A stretch of DNA of 64,000 nucleotides from Serpula lacrymans var. lacrymans S7.9 (Eukaryota; Basidiomycota; Agaricomycetes; Boletales; Serpulaceae). Positions 1 to 12,000 of this stretch are shown here, piece after piece. The stretch covers positions 1,520,286 through 1,584,285 of the forward strand of contig NW_006763291.1 of NCBI RefSeq assembly GCF_000218685.1, given 5' to 3'. The notes under the pieces are model-generated. The model saw only the letters and a list, made by a program, of their open reading frames with translations, was not told the origin of the DNA and ran no database searches. The position numbers and the translations under genes are program-made. The stretch's first letter is position 1; every line of letters starts with the position of its first letter.

Positions 1-1832
1 ACACACAGACAACTAATACAAGCAACACAACACCACCCTCGACTCCTCCGAGAGGCCGTTCAGCCTCCCGTTATCCCTCATCTCTCGGGCGCGTTCCTCT
101 ACATCGTCGAGGCACATCAAAGACATACGAACGATTGGAGGATCTACTGCGTGAAGCTGGATATAAAGAAACGCGCGTATTCACTCCAGAGGCTGAACGC
201 CTAGAATCTGAGTGTGCCAACCGGGAACGCGGTGCAAGCGGCACCGTGAGAGGTGGTGTAGGTGCTGTTGTAGGATTCATAGCAGGTCTTGTGAGCAGGA
301 ATACCAGTCTCGCACGGGAAGCAATATCGCCCCCTTCACAAGCTCGAGATGCACAAGATTGGTCACCTCCCCCATCACCGCTTTCACCGCTACATAACGG
401 CAGGCATTTGAATATACACTCCCCTGCGGCCTTGTCCATGTATTCGTATAATACATCTACGGAAAGCCTCCAAAGATATTCCCGAGGTTCACGATCTAAT
501 CTTACCCTTACCGTTCATCCGCCGGTTCCTTCAAGGCCTACCACTCCGTCACGCCTAGGCCCTCACTCTCAACATTCACCAAGAGGACTCCCTCACCACT
601 CACAATCTCATTTACGTCAACACCTCCGTACCCACTCTTCGTCGTCTAACTACCTGCTACCTGATACTTCTTTGCGTCCATCCCGGGCAGGTGCTTATCT
701 CAGACACATGGCTTCAGCGCCAAATATCAACCCTTCGTCGAAACGTCACCTATCCACGAACTATCGTAAAGGTCAAAAAGATACGGGGCGATTATCGCGT
801 AAGACTGTCGTACTGAATGCAAGTGACATAGACGAAATCCAAGAGCGAGGAGATTCCCATAAAAGCCATCATCATAGCGAACACCAGGATCAGATGGAGC
901 CACCGATGCCACGAAATTGGCTCGAAAATGTTGCCAGATCGATTTTGTTCGGTGGAGCGGGTGCCCACATCGGAGGTCCAGATACAAACGCCAGTCATGA
1001 CTTAACTATGCGGTCCCCTGCGAGAAATGCAGGTGCTGCGCTCTCGGACCATACTAACTTGCCAAAGCTTGTCGGTGAAGGCGCATCAGCGAAGGTGAAA
1101 GCACCGTTTCTGTGTGCACAGGTGGATCGGCGGGGTAGAACTAGTGAGGGGAAGGTCAGCTGCACCATGGTGATGTGTCGATCTGCTCCTGCATCAAGGG
1201 CCGGGTCCAGGTCGAGAAACGGAGACCATGGTTCTCCTGGGAGCAGGCGTGTGATAAAAGGGAGCACCAGAGGAAAACTCCCCAGCCGCAGTGTGAAGGT
1301 CAAAGGGAAGAAAAGGGAAGCCGATGGGGTGCCCTCATTGGCACGGACAAAGGCGGAAAATGATGAATGGAGTCCACGAACTAGGCATCTGAGCGGCTGG
1401 GGGATTGATACTGAACAAAGTAACGACAAACAAGCCGCTTCCTCGGATGAAAACGACGATGATGACGATGACGACGACGGGGAGCTAAATCTAGAACGCC
1501 TTCTCGTTCCTGCCAGGCGACAGCACTCGATTAGGAGCCTAAGGAAACACCTTCAGAAATCGAATGGTGCTACTGGGAGTCTTCTTGGGCTTACGCGCAA
1601 AAAGTCCATGCAGACTCGATGGACAGCAGGGGACACAACGGACGGAGGTGAAGATGAGGAATGGAGAAATCGATCGTGGGGGACTGGAAGGGGACGAAGA
1701 TGGATAGTAGGCGAAGACGACGATGAAGGAGACGGCTATGGATACGGTGTAGACGGGTTTTCGTCATCTGATACTGGGACGGGAGCCAGAGCAGGTATAA
1801 AAAGGCGAAGGGGCATACCTTGGGCTCAATAA
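1..1832 (+). CDS. 3' part of a low-complexity Ser/Arg-rich protein, function unknown
   Basis: The frame that ends with TAA at 1830-1832 is open all the way back to the window edge (frame starting at base 3). The first ATG in frame is well inside and a TTG at 135 is not a real start, so the gene is 5'-truncated by the window. About 610 residues are visible. The protein is hydrophilic and disordered-looking. It has long Ser/Arg/Pro-rich stretches and many basic RS and RR pairs. An acidic run of eight Asp lies near base 1460, and a Gly/Tyr-rich acidic tail near 1690-1790. A short ordered-looking segment, ERLEDLLREAGYKETRVF, lies near bases 132-185. I see no catalytic motif, signal peptide or membrane segment and do not recognise a family. 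No intron is needed in the visible part. A nuclear or scaffold role is possible but is only a guess from composition. Confidence 0.7.
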   Translation, partial: TQTTNTSNTTPPSTPPRGRSASRYPSSLGRVPLHRRGTSKTYERLEDLLREAGYKETRVFTPEAERLESECANRERGASGTVRGGVGAVVGFIAGLVSRNTSLAREAISPPSQARDAQDWSPPPSPLSPLHNGRHLNIHSPAALSMYSYNTSTESLQRYSRGSRSNLTLTVHPPVPSRPTTPSRLGPHSQHSPRGLPHHSQSHLRQHLRTHSSSSNYLLPDTSLRPSRAGAYLRHMASAPNINPSSKRHLSTNYRKGQKDTGRLSRKTVVLNASDIDEIQERGDSHKSHHHSEHQDQMEPPMPRNWLENVARSILFGGAGAHIGGPDTNASHDLTMRSPARNAGAALSDHTNLPKLVGEGASAKVKAPFLCAQVDRRGRTSEGKVSCTMVMCRSAPASRAGSRSRNGDHGSPGSRRVIKGSTRGKLPSRSVKVKGKKREADGVPSLARTKAENDEWSPRTRHLSGWGIDTEQSNDKQAASSDENDDDDDDDDGELNLERLLVPARRQHSIRSLRKHLQKSNGATGSLLGLTRKKSMQTRWTAGDTTDGGEDEEWRNRSWGTGRGRRWIVGEDDDEGDGYGYGVDGFSSSDTGTGARAGIKRRRGIPWAQ

Positions 1833-2371
1833 ATGAAATTAATAAGATCTTCCGCGGTCTCTCAGGGCATGATTTTTATCGTCTTGGTTCGTTATGCCCT
1901 GGCACCTCCTACATATTACATGTATACCTTCAGGACCACTGTCAACACTACAATATGCTTCCCTGGTTCCACAACTACTCACATTGGTATCTCACATTGG
2001 TATCTCACATTTTCTCCAGGAGACTGTAATAAATGAAAAGAAATTCAACACTTCGTTCAAGTCTAAGCTTCCTACATATTTGAGAAGTTTTATAGATAGA
2101 TGCACGTTGTCCCACCAAAGTGTTTCTGTCAAATTTCATTGCCACCTTGGACAACATTAGAGACGGGCTCAAAAATGAGATCCTGGAATAACTGATAGTC
2201 TTGATAGCACCAAACAACAACACACTATGATCAATGGAGTTCAAAGAAACCTTGAGCTGAGCGTCACATCGGTCAAAGTAAGTCATGAGATGCATAGGGT
2301 TTATTGCATGTCATAGTGGCTTGGTAGATATGGCAGTGTATAAAAAAACAAAAACAACGACTCTGAGACGA
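1833..2371. other. Intergenic region between convergent genes
   Basis: No coding sequence is supported here. It carries the 3' flank of the upstream plus-strand gene and the 3' UTR of the minus-strand eL42 gene. Short open frames on both strands lack family resemblance or plausible splice structure. Confidence 0.6.
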
Positions 2372-3021
2372 TCACTTGATGGACAAGATAACATTAGTAA
2401 CACGACAGCATAAGCAAGTGGATAACGTACGAAGGTAAGGGCGGCACCCTTGGTCTTTTTCTCACCACCCAACTCGAAGCTACAGAGCACCTTAGCAAGA
2501 ATACGCAGAGACAACACTAAATCACTTACTGCTTGCAACGCTTCAAAGAAAGTTGCATCTTGTATTTACACACTGTGCACTCCAACCGCAGTACGACCTT
2601 CTTGGTCGTCTTTGCCTAGATAGCCAGATAGAAGTAAGCAAAAGCTCTGTGAGAAACCGGAAGAGCTTACCTTCTTGTGGAAGACAGGCTTGGTCTGACC
2701 ACCATACCCTGATTGCTTGCGATCATAACGACGCTTTCCCTGGGCGAATAATGAATCTTTGCCCTTCTTGTATTGGGTCACCTTGTGGGGACTGGTTGTG
2801 TTTTTAGCATATAGAAAAAGATTCGACTGCACGCAAAGAAACATACGTGTGCTTCTTGCAGGTCTTGCCCTTGCAGTCTGTGAGAAATGGTTCTTATCTT
2901 GAAGATATTTATTTCAACGGTTCACCACTTACAAGTCCGGCGAGTCCTGTAGTTTTAGAATCGGTCAGAAACTGGTTGTGCATGATAACAGCATGTACAC
3001 GCACTTGGGAATGTTAACCAT
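2372..3021 (-). CDS. rpl42: 60S ribosomal protein eL42 (L44e/L36a family)
   Basis: Seven minus-strand exons (3021-3005, 2946-2933, 2877-2847, 2791-2671, 2615-2530, 2479-2431, 2374-2372) splice with GT-AG borders into exactly 106 codons, the normal eukaryotic length of eL42. It is a component of the 60S E-site region. Visible family hallmarks are the start MVNIPKTRRTYCKGKTC, the [10 protein letters not shown] segment, [16 protein letters not shown], two zinc-binding CxxC pairs (CKGKTC and CTVC) and the end [13 protein letters not shown]. The Pro in TKPVF is the residue that in other fungi accompanies cycloheximide sensitivity; Gln there accompanies resistance. The gene structure is extreme: a 17-nt first exon, a 14-nt second exon, and a final exon that contains only the TGA stop. 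Highly intron-dense ribosomal protein genes are usual in basidiomycetes. I am very sure of the identity, and slightly less sure of the stop-only exon. Confidence 0.95.
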
Positions 3022-3955
3022 TTTGTTGTCGGCGTCGGCGTAAGCTAGTCTTGAGGTCGCGACGATGTACAGTATATTTCCTTACACGGAAATCGCCGAG
3101 CTTGTTGATCTGTGCAGTACCAAATTTAAGGTTCCACACTTTACGGCATCAAGCGAGTCCATTCGTTAGACGCCCTTGGTAAACATGGGTAAACAGCACC
3201 ACGTGCGCACTACCACCTTCGCAGTCACTGCCATGGCATACCATGAGTCTTGCCAGTGTGTGTTGATTGAAACCGTATCGGATATTTTGTTTTTCTACCG
3301 AGCTCTCAGACGAACAGAACCACCGCATTCCTTCGATGTCCCAAGTGAAACCATGGCTGGGCTGGTTCTAAGAATCATACTCTTTTATGAGTCTGAAACC
3401 GCTAACGCCAGCATCCACTAGTATGATCTGTCACTGCATGTCATGAACGTTGCGAAGAACATGATATTGATGCGACATCTCAGGTAAGAGTTGTTCTTAA
3501 TGAAATCAATGAATTTTCAAGTTTACGACTAATATTTACATGCCATAGGATTTCGTCAAATCATTGAACGACGAATGCTTACTTACCTCTTGGTAAGGCG
3601 AAACGATTCGCCGCTAAAGATGTCGATTTCATGGGAAGGAAAAAAATCATACGTTTTTCTGTTGTACGTTATGTCTCAGCCATGTTCCAAGGCCGCCTTT
3701 TGTTCCAACAGGCGAGGTCTCTCAACGGCGAGATCCCCACCACGCCTTCTAGTCCCGTTTTCTGTTGATGTGGCCGACGCGAATATGGTTCCACCGTAGC
3801 GTTTTCTGAGCGTGACCACCTCAACCTCGAGCCGATAATCCAGCCTCGAAAATCTATTAAAGCCAAGTCAGTTCTCCCTCTCTAGTCCTCAACCAAACCA
3901 CATTCCATCCCTTTCATCAAACCAAAGCACCAGCTTATATCTTTCCTCAGAAATC
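3022..3955. other. Intergenic region between divergent eL42 and hydrophobin genes
   Basis: This stretch must hold the promoters of eL42 (leftward) and the hydrophobin (rightward). Short open frames exist, for example at 3176-3421 on the plus strand, but none resembles a known family. A pyrimidine-rich stretch precedes the hydrophobin start, from about 3865 on. No other gene is supported. Confidence 0.5.
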
Positions 3956-4384
3956 ATGTTCACCAAAGTTGTTTTCGTTTTCACCGCTCTTGCTGCTGTT
4001 GTTGCCGCTGGCTCCAGCCAATGCAACGCCGGCCCTGTCCAATGCTGCAACACCCTCACCACCGCTAGCAACTCCCAAGCTGCGGGTCTCATTCAACAAT
4101 TGGGCTTGAGCGGCGTTGGTGCCAATGTTCCCGTCGGGATCAACTGCAACCCTATCACTGGTATTGGTGCTGGCAGCGGCTCGTCTTGGTTGGTTCTTTT
4201 ACAGTGCTAATAGGCATACATCGTGCTCACAAAGGTTTAATTTTTCTAGCAACGCTAACCCCGCCTGCTGCGACAATACCTATACAAGTAAGGTGTTTCT
4301 TATACGCAATGTCTATTTGAATCTTATGCGGCGTTATCAGATGGTCTCGGCGTCCAGTGCAACCCTATCAATGTCAACCTTTAA
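3956..4384 (+). CDS. Class I hydrophobin, secreted
   Basis: Hydrophobins are small secreted proteins that self-assemble into amphipathic films on aerial hyphae and fruiting bodies. Three exons (3956-4188, 4250-4287, 4341-4384) give 104 residues. The start MFTKVVFVFTALAAVVAAG is a clear signal peptide. The mature part has the eight-cysteine pattern C-CC-C-C-CC-C: SQCNAG, QCCNT, INCNPI, SSCNAN, ACCDN, VQCNPI. Wide spacing between the third and fourth Cys and a long Gly/Val-rich loop are typical of class I basidiomycete hydrophobins. The first intron uses the less usual donor GTTGGT; the second is GTAAGG...CAG. The only in-frame continuation that restores Cys 5 to 8 is this splice pattern, which supports it. 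No second hydrophobin is in the window, although they are often clustered. Confidence 0.93.
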
Positions 4385-6199
4385 GGAGTGGAAATGTTCT
4401 GCGGAGCGGTGGTTTACTTTTGGGTCGTTGTAGTAGTGGGGAGGGGAGTACGGTTGAGCTGACTCGTAGTGTCGCACTTATCACATCTCTCACGTCATAT
4501 GGTTTTCACTTATTTTCACTTTCTAACTTTCTAATTTGGAGTTTGTTGTTCTTTCTGAGACTGTCGTACTTGAATTCAAAATTACATCTTTTTTCAACAT
4601 GACCTTTCATTTGGCTCATCAAACCATGACATCTTGTTATGCACTTAAAGCTAAGTATTCTTGTTATCAGTAGGTGGTATTGAGCCCGTATAGCCTTTAG
4701 TACACTTTTTATTTTACTTTCATTCAATGATTTTATCACGCATGACAGATAGACTGCTCAGTTTATGATTAGATCTTCTCTTCGTATTACCACACACAAG
4801 AAGAAAAAACTACTGAGCCCGAAGGCGCAGCTGCAACCCAACTCTGGTGACATCTGAGCAATTCGGAGGTGATGTTCTCTTCGATCTCTTTGGTCCCGCT
4901 GGCTGCCAAAGACGGCTCGATTTCTATCCATGACTCAGTGTACTGAGCGGCGGCGGTATCGGCCAGGATACCGTTTATGTTCAAAAGACGCGGTGTCGGT
5001 AGGAGACGGAGATGAGGGATAAACAAGAACGACGCAATACTTTCTGTGGTGGAGGTCGTTACCGATGACTACTTGGTGACCATAACGGTGTCGACATTTC
5101 CTGGATAACCGCACGTAGGAGCCACAGATAATCATTTACGGTGAAAAATGTTAGCGTGTGTAGTGTGCCTTCTGTGTGTACAGCTTTGCAAGCTGTAAGA
5201 AACTTGGAGGAGGTCCGGACACTTTGAAGGCGTAACATTGATTTCGGGAGTTGCGTTCTGTGATGAGGCCGAGTTAATCTCGAGGGATTCGAGGAATGTA
5301 TTTGTAGAATACAAACAGTGCCTGCTAAATGGTTGCAGACTGAAGTGGCGATGCATAATATAACTGCATATCCGGCTTTCAGAAAGTATTTCACTGAAGT
5401 TGCTCCTCTAATTCCCGAGAGTAGCAATAAACACGGTCAATATTATGGTCTGCAGCAAGGACAACGGTAGCGATACTGAAAAGAAACGCGGCAAAAAAAA
5501 AATGAGCAGGCTGCATAACTTCGCTGAAGTGAAGCGTGTGACCCGCTCACACGTTGAGCCCTAAAGGAACGGCCGTTCAACCACTCTATGGCAATTAACA
5601 AATCTTTATTCTGAAATATTGGATACGTAGATAGATACCCTGCTTACTGTCACCAAAACCACATTCCTTCCTTGCTCGGCCTGCTTCAATATGAACGCGG
5701 TGGGGGTTGCGTTGTATAAAGTATGATTCTGCGGAGAAAACACTTGCATTAGACATTGATACAGCCGCGGTTAATACCAGCTAGAATGTATGGCAGTACT
5801 AAGTATCTTTGAGCAACTTTATCAAGCCTGTGTCGTGTATCATCGTACAGTGTTGACAAAGCTTGGAAACTAATCAACCACCAAGCAATTAGCCTTATCA
5901 GGAAACCGGATTGACAATGGGCACTCCCGGGCGGAGTCTATACCGTGGTGGTTGCACTAGTATGTCTTTCGAGCTGTGCCACTTTTCAAGACACTACTAG
6001 TTCTTGAAGCTTGAAGCTTGAAGTTTTGCATAAACCGTCAAGTCTGTCAGATAACTTGCTGCTTTACATACTTTTTATTCGGATGGTTTTTACAGTTTGA
6101 GTCTTGTCGCAGGGCCTTGGAAATAGCAGCGTATTGTAACCAGAGTTTCAATTTAGGAGCTTTCGGCCACCTTGCATTCGTTATTCCATACCAATTGAT
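4385..6199. other. Gene-poor stretch, possible unrecognised minus-strand ORF remnants
   Basis: No gene is confidently supported over about 1.8 kb. Overlapping minus-strand open frames between 4787 and 5427 can be joined by plausible short introns into a Thr/Ser-rich peptide, but I do not recognise it and it contains stop codons that need extra splicing. The part from 5430 to 6199 shows only short frames. It should contain the promoter of the downstream Stn1 gene. Confidence 0.4.
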
Positions 6200-8251
6200 A
6201 TGGACAATTCTATCGCAAAATCGCCTAAATCGCTGCAAACTGCATGGAAGTGGACGCTTACAAAAGAAGCCCTTGCACCGTGCTTCGTGAGGGACGCACT
6301 TGCCATGAAGGAGAGCGGCCTCAAAGGCAGGTACATTGTCCAACGTTTGTGATTTAATCAGCACATTTACAGTCAACGCTCTTCGTATTGCGACCTCACC
6401 CTATGTGGCATTAAACATACGCAGATGCAGACTTCTTTTGGCTTGGACGCGTCCCTTGTCGTTCGGTGCTTATTGTTGGAGTAGTCGTTGGGATACAAGT
6501 ATACGAGAAACGTACAGTCTATTCGGGTTTGTCTGTCCACCAAATAAGACGTTGTGCATATGTCTCATCCTCAAATAGTGGACGACGGGACCGGAGTAAT
6601 TGATTGTGTCCTTCGGCATCCAACTCGTCAAACTGTTGCCCCCCAAAGTAACAAAAACAATATAAATACTTCACGCCTTGCACCGGTGGTAGCTCAGAAA
6701 GATCCCGAATCTCATCCCCCACCTCCACCTCCACCTGTGACGGAGATCGGATACGCTGTCAGGGTGGCTGGAAAACTTATGAGGCGTTTTGAAACCAGAC
6801 AGATTATGGCAGACACTCTAGGTCTGAGTTACTTCATTTTATCATAACTGCTCTTGGCTTATAAGCTTTCTTTGTTGAAATTTGATCCTCGTAGAACCTT
6901 GTGGCCCAAATCTCGAGCTTTTTCATTGGGATCATGTCAAGGTTTTACATGAAACATCATATTCTTTGAAAGATCCTTTTATTATTCCTGCTTTCCCATC
7001 TCGCTCCCCACCCCGTGCATATGCTCAGCCAATTCCTCCTTCAAACCACATAGCATCGCCCAATTCCAGGTTTCCCGCGCCATCTTCGCCTACAGGAAGC
7101 AGCACAGCGGAATCTATATCGTCTTCTGTAGCCTCTAGTCCTACTAAACCATCAGTAAGCCCCATGAACTCCTCGCACGTAAACATACGTCTATCTATAC
7201 TGATATCCGTGACTTTATTTAGCGTTTCCAGTCTGCTCCTAAGTTGCGCCACCCCTCACGCTTACACTCTCGCGACCTTACTGAAATTACGTTCCGTTTT
7301 TATCTTAAACATTACATGGATAATGCCCCATCGGAGCTGCAAGATAATGTGACTGAAAACTTGGATGATCGTGCAAGCGAAGAAGACGTGTTTCAGGCCA
7401 CACCCACCAAACGCAGATTATCTCATACCTTCCACGGGCAGTCACTGGAGACTCCCCGTCCGAAACATAACAATTGCGCGATTAGTACGCCTCGACCCCC
7501 TGTGCAATCGCCTTCCATTTCCATACCTCAGCACTCCCGTATTCATACCTCACGGAGACAAAAAGACACTGACCCATCCTCACACACTTACGGCTTCACG
7601 CTCTCTTACCTCCGGCGTGTACCTGAGTTAGCATTGCTTGCATCACGTGTTGTACGCGCAGAAGCCAAGAGACGGCTTCGTGCTGAACGGGAGGAGAAGA
7701 TGACGCGCCCGACAGCATCAAGTCACTCCCGCACATCATCGCATGCAAAGCCGAAACAGAATGAACCTTCACGTTTAAAGATGAAGCGTCTTTTCGGATG
7801 GGCACTTGTCAAGCTCTATGAGGAGGGTAGCATTATACTCTGGGACGGGCCTGTTCGAAAAGCTCCCACTGGCCTCTCAGATTCACAGGACTGTCAGGGC
7901 GAGACCAGCGCACTGTGGAAAACAGCAAATAGCACCATGTTTTCGGTATCATCTACTTCGTCATCCTCTGTACTTGCGTTAGATGAAGACGAGGAAGACG
8001 CTCAGTTGTCGGACCCAGAGGAGAACGAAGAATCATATGTGCCACTGACCCCTGCTTTACTCGCCGCACATGTACGCCATGCGCTACAAGCTATGCAGGC
8101 TCATCCCCGGGGGCGGGGTAGTGGTAAAGAACCAAGCAGCGAGGAAGTGGCAATATACCTTCGCCGTCGAGATGCGCGTTGGGCGCGGGTCGGCGCTTGG
8201 GTGGTGAAGGAAGCGATGGATCTTGTTCATGTCGAAGGATTCGACCTTTGA
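6200..8251 (+). CDS. stn1: CST telomere-capping complex subunit Stn1 (OB-fold protein)
   Basis: Stn1 binds telomeric single-stranded DNA with Ten1, limiting telomerase and recruiting DNA polymerase alpha. Five exons (6200-6326, 6425-6526, 6579-6821, 6895-7178, 7232-8251) give 591 residues. The N-terminal OB-fold carries PCFVRDALAMKESG, FFWLGRVPCRSVLIVGVVVG and the diagnostic VDDGTGVIDC, then a proline run and VRVAGKLMRRFETRQI. After a Ser/Pro-rich linker come LRHPSRLHSRDLTE and a C-terminal region that ends in an Arg/Glu-rich helix and GWALVKLYEEGSIILWDG, matching the winged-helix part. The start ATG at 6200 is the first in frame with the conserved exon. The first intron appears to use a GC donor (AAAG|GCAGGT); using the nearby GT would break the frame. 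Exons 2 to 5 use GT-AG. Identity rests on motif recognition, not on an alignment. Confidence 0.88.
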
Positions 8252-9082
8252 GCCTACAGCAAACTCCCGCCCTTCCCATTTGTTGCCTACGGAACGAGTC
8301 GAGACTGTTCGTTTCCCATCGAGGTTTGGTTGTAATATCAACCAGGGAAACCTATACCATCTAGCTAAACACAAATTCGATATAATGTTCACCTCTTTTA
8401 TCATCTGCTGTGGAAAAGCTAGAAAGATTTAGAAGATGCAAAATTAGATATGATGTTTGAGCTGGTCAATAATGACATCTCTCTAATGCATATAATATAA
8501 TACTGCACCAATACAAGTTTCCGCAAACCTCAGTTCATTCAACCTATTCTGTTACGAGTCGGAGCCATGGCTGTTATCATTTCATTTCAACAAAACCCAG
8601 CTCACGCAATTCTCCACTTCTAAATCAGACTATCTTGTCAATGCCTATCTCACACTTGGAAACATACCGACGTCCAGCTCATACTATGGACGATAGCTTA
8701 GATCATGAGTGTTAAATGAATGTATAAACTTCTTTGCTACAATAAATATACAACTCCCCAATACTATTCATCGTTCCAGATCCATCCCGCGCGAATGAAA
8801 GTCAGATCCAAGGACAATTTGAGTAAGAAAATACAAATTGCGAATGTGTTAGGAACGAACGAATGAAGTCAAAAAAAAAAATGTTATGTGCAAGTGCAGC
8901 AGCGTGCCCAAAGGCAGTATGCAAGTATGATGATTAGCGTCTTCGCACGCCAGATTGTACTCCAGATTGAAAGAAAAAAGTAAAAACAGAGAATTAAGGT
9001 ACTTTGTAGCAGCAATGCATATATATGACAATATATAACAAAATGGCGATGCGAAGAAATGCGAAAACTGTGAAGGGTATTC
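8252..9082. other. Intergenic region between convergent Stn1 and HMG-CoA reductase genes
   Basis: AT-rich sequence with only short shadow frames. It holds the 3' UTRs of both flanking genes, with several AATAAA-like stretches (for example near 8740). No gene or repeat is supported. Confidence 0.6.
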
Positions 9083-12000
9083 TCACGTCTTCGGATCCAC
9101 CGAATATGGAGGCAACGAAGACGTCGACGAACATGGCGTGAGACTGCGTGATGGTATTCCAAGGCTCTTGTCTTTTTCCTGTTGTTCCCAGCCTGGTGTC
9201 ACAGGCCGTGAGGAATTGGGAGTGTTGGTTTGCGATCGGTTGTGGACCAAGTGTGCGCGCACGAGATGTCCGGCAGCCAGAGCGCTCATGAGGGAAAGCT
9301 CGCCAGCCATAACGGAGGCGGCAATGATACGAGCGAGACGCTGAGAATTCTGACCGGGGGTGGTGGAGTGCGCGCCTTTGATCCCGAGCATTTCGAGGAT
9401 AGCTCCTTGAGGTGCAAGGACCGTGCCTCCTCCGACCGTGCCGACTTCAATGGACGGCATCGACACCGTCATAAGGAGATCTTCACCGTCATTTGTTCTG
9501 CAATGACAGACATATTCAGTAAATGCCAGCGAATCATGATACTACGGAAAACTTACGGCTCCATGAGAGTCATACAGTTTGAACTTTCAACATTCTGGGC
9601 AGGATCCTGGCCAGTAGCCAAAAAGACAGCGGTCAGGATGTTTGCAGCATGTGCGTTGAAGCCACCAATCGAGCCAGCCATGGCGCTGCCCACCAAGTTC
9701 TTCTTGATGTTCAGGTTGCAAAGCGCCTCTACGGTGGTCTTGAGCACGCTCTTGACAACCTTTCCAGGAATAACGGCTTCAGCGACAACGCTCTTTCCAC
9801 GTCCTTCAATCCAGTTAATGGCCGCAGGTTTCTTGTCTGTGCAATAGTTGCCCGACAATGCAAGCGTAATCATGTCTGGGAAATGCTTCTGCATAACTTC
9901 CAGTGCCTTCTCCGTTCCCTTTGAGATCATGTTCATGCCCATTGCGTCACCTGTCGTCGTAGCAAATCGCACGAACAACGTCCGACCAGCCATAGCAGTC
10001 TTCAATCTCTGCAGCTTGGCAAAACGTGACGTCGACTCGAAAGCCTCTCTGATAATGGCGTAACCTTCCTCAGAGTCAACCCAGGCCTTGGCCTCGGCAG
10101 CCAAGGAGATAGAGGGGAAGTCGATGGCAGGACCACGAGTCATGCCGTCCCCTGTGATCACAGTCGTTACGCCTCCTCCCGAGTTCAATGCCTTGCAACC
10201 ACGAGACGTCGAAGCTACAAGTGTACCTTCAGCCGTGGCCATGGGAATGTGGACTTGTTGACCATCGATGTTAAGAGGTCCAGCGATACCGAGAGGAATA
10301 GGGATGTATCCGACAACGTTCTCGCAGCATGCTCCGTAGACTCGCGAGTAATCGTAATTGGTCATAGGGACATCAGAGTACTCCAAAGTCTTCGTTTCCG
10401 TCGAACGAGCTGGTGAATCATGACATCAGTAACGAAGCTATTTCGTCTGTTCTCGTGACACTCACATATCAGCGATCTCCGGATCGCGACGGCACGTTCG
10501 AGATCACCTAATACCTTCTCAAGCGCATACGCTGCGATCTTGCCATTCTGCGCCAACATGATAATCTCCTCGTCGTTCAACATAGACAACGACACAGAAA
10601 GTGGTCTTGGTCCATTATCGAAGATGTCAAGGCACTCTTCGAGCGATCGAATGGTAATGTCGCCTTTGGGCTCTCTCAATGCTGCAACAGCAGACTGTGC
10701 ACGCAACTTCATATCGAGCATGAAGGGAGGAACACCGGTGGCAGGGATAGCTATGGGCGCTACCATGGGTCGGGCAGTAACAGGAGAAGGGACGAACGAC
10801 AGATCTTTCGTTGGCGCAGGAGTACGAGGTTTAGGCTCGTCGTCTCCAACAGCAAAAGAAGGTTTCTTCCATGGAGCCGCAGAAGCAGGGGGGACGGAAT
10901 CGGCAGAAAGAGGCGAAAGGACTTTGTCCTCAGTGTCGCGAGTCCTCCTATCACCTCCAACAGACAAGAACCTAACACTCTGAGGCTGGAAGCTTCGCAA
11001 ACCACCTTCCGCAATACCCCTTAGAAGGTAACCATTGAGAGCAACGCTGGCTGCAAGAACCAAGACAATCCATTTGGACAGGACTGGATCACCGACGAGC
11101 CTAGTCCAACCGGACATGAAGTTCTCGATCATTTCACTAGACCTGAAAAGTGCACGAGGGCGAATACGGGCGACAGCAGGTACAACTCTGACGTAGAGTG
11201 GGGGCGAGATTTTGACAAGGAGATCAACGTTAGAGGTGATGTTTGTGTTCGCGTCCACGATCTGGTCCACAACAGCGAGGCGAGAAAGAACTTCTGAGAT
11301 GACAGGGGAAGTTATGTCGACCTTACGAGCACCCGTAATCGAGTCACCCAGAGTGCTGAAGGTGTCGATGGTGGATTGAGACTGGTAGCGGTTGACAGAC
11401 TTGGCAGGAGTAAGCGTGGTGGAGAGGTTAAGTAGGTGCAAAGTCAGGAACGAGGCGATCTGATGATTTATTGTCTCTCAGTCAGATGTCAATACATTAT
11501 GATGGAAAGCACACACCAATAGGAGTTTCAGTCTGGCAACGGGATTCTCTTCCTTGATATCTTGGTGACGGCTGTTCTTCTGCTTGAGCATAGACCCTTT
11601 CACGCCGATGATCGTTTCTGATATTCTCGCGTGAAGGCTGTCTTGGTGGCGAGGTGGTGGGCGCGCAAGCGAGCTGGCTTTTCCTTCCCCAGAAAGATTG
11701 TTCGAGCTCCTCGACCTGGTTATTTCACGGACAAGTCTGATGCGTCGGACCTAAGCAAAGGAACAATAAGAAAAACACATGAGTTCCGTCTCCAGCTATC
11801 GGACAGAAGAATTGCAAAATGGGCCGTCGGGTGAACAAATAGCGGCAACCCTAATTTGGGTGCCATTTGTCCGGTAGTCAAGAATCATATGACTTACCTC
11901 TACCATAACAGCCAAAATGGCTGTATAAAAAGTACCAAATAGGATGCAGTCGAAAGTCAGGCTCACAGCCGCTAGGGCGCAAAATTCTTTCAGACCCCCC

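Noticed and set aside
135..1832. A complete gene starting at base 135
   Set aside because: Base 135 is TTG and the frame is open to the window edge, so this is the 3' part of a larger gene.
3022..3180. An upstream ribosomal-protein-like fragment on the minus strand ahead of eL42
   Set aside because: A short open stretch looked basic and protein-like, but no family could be recognised and it runs into stops; it is treated as eL42 5' flank.
9230..9847. Long plus-strand open frame across the HMG-CoA reductase 3' half
   Set aside because: It is antisense to strongly conserved catalytic exons and shows no family features of its own.
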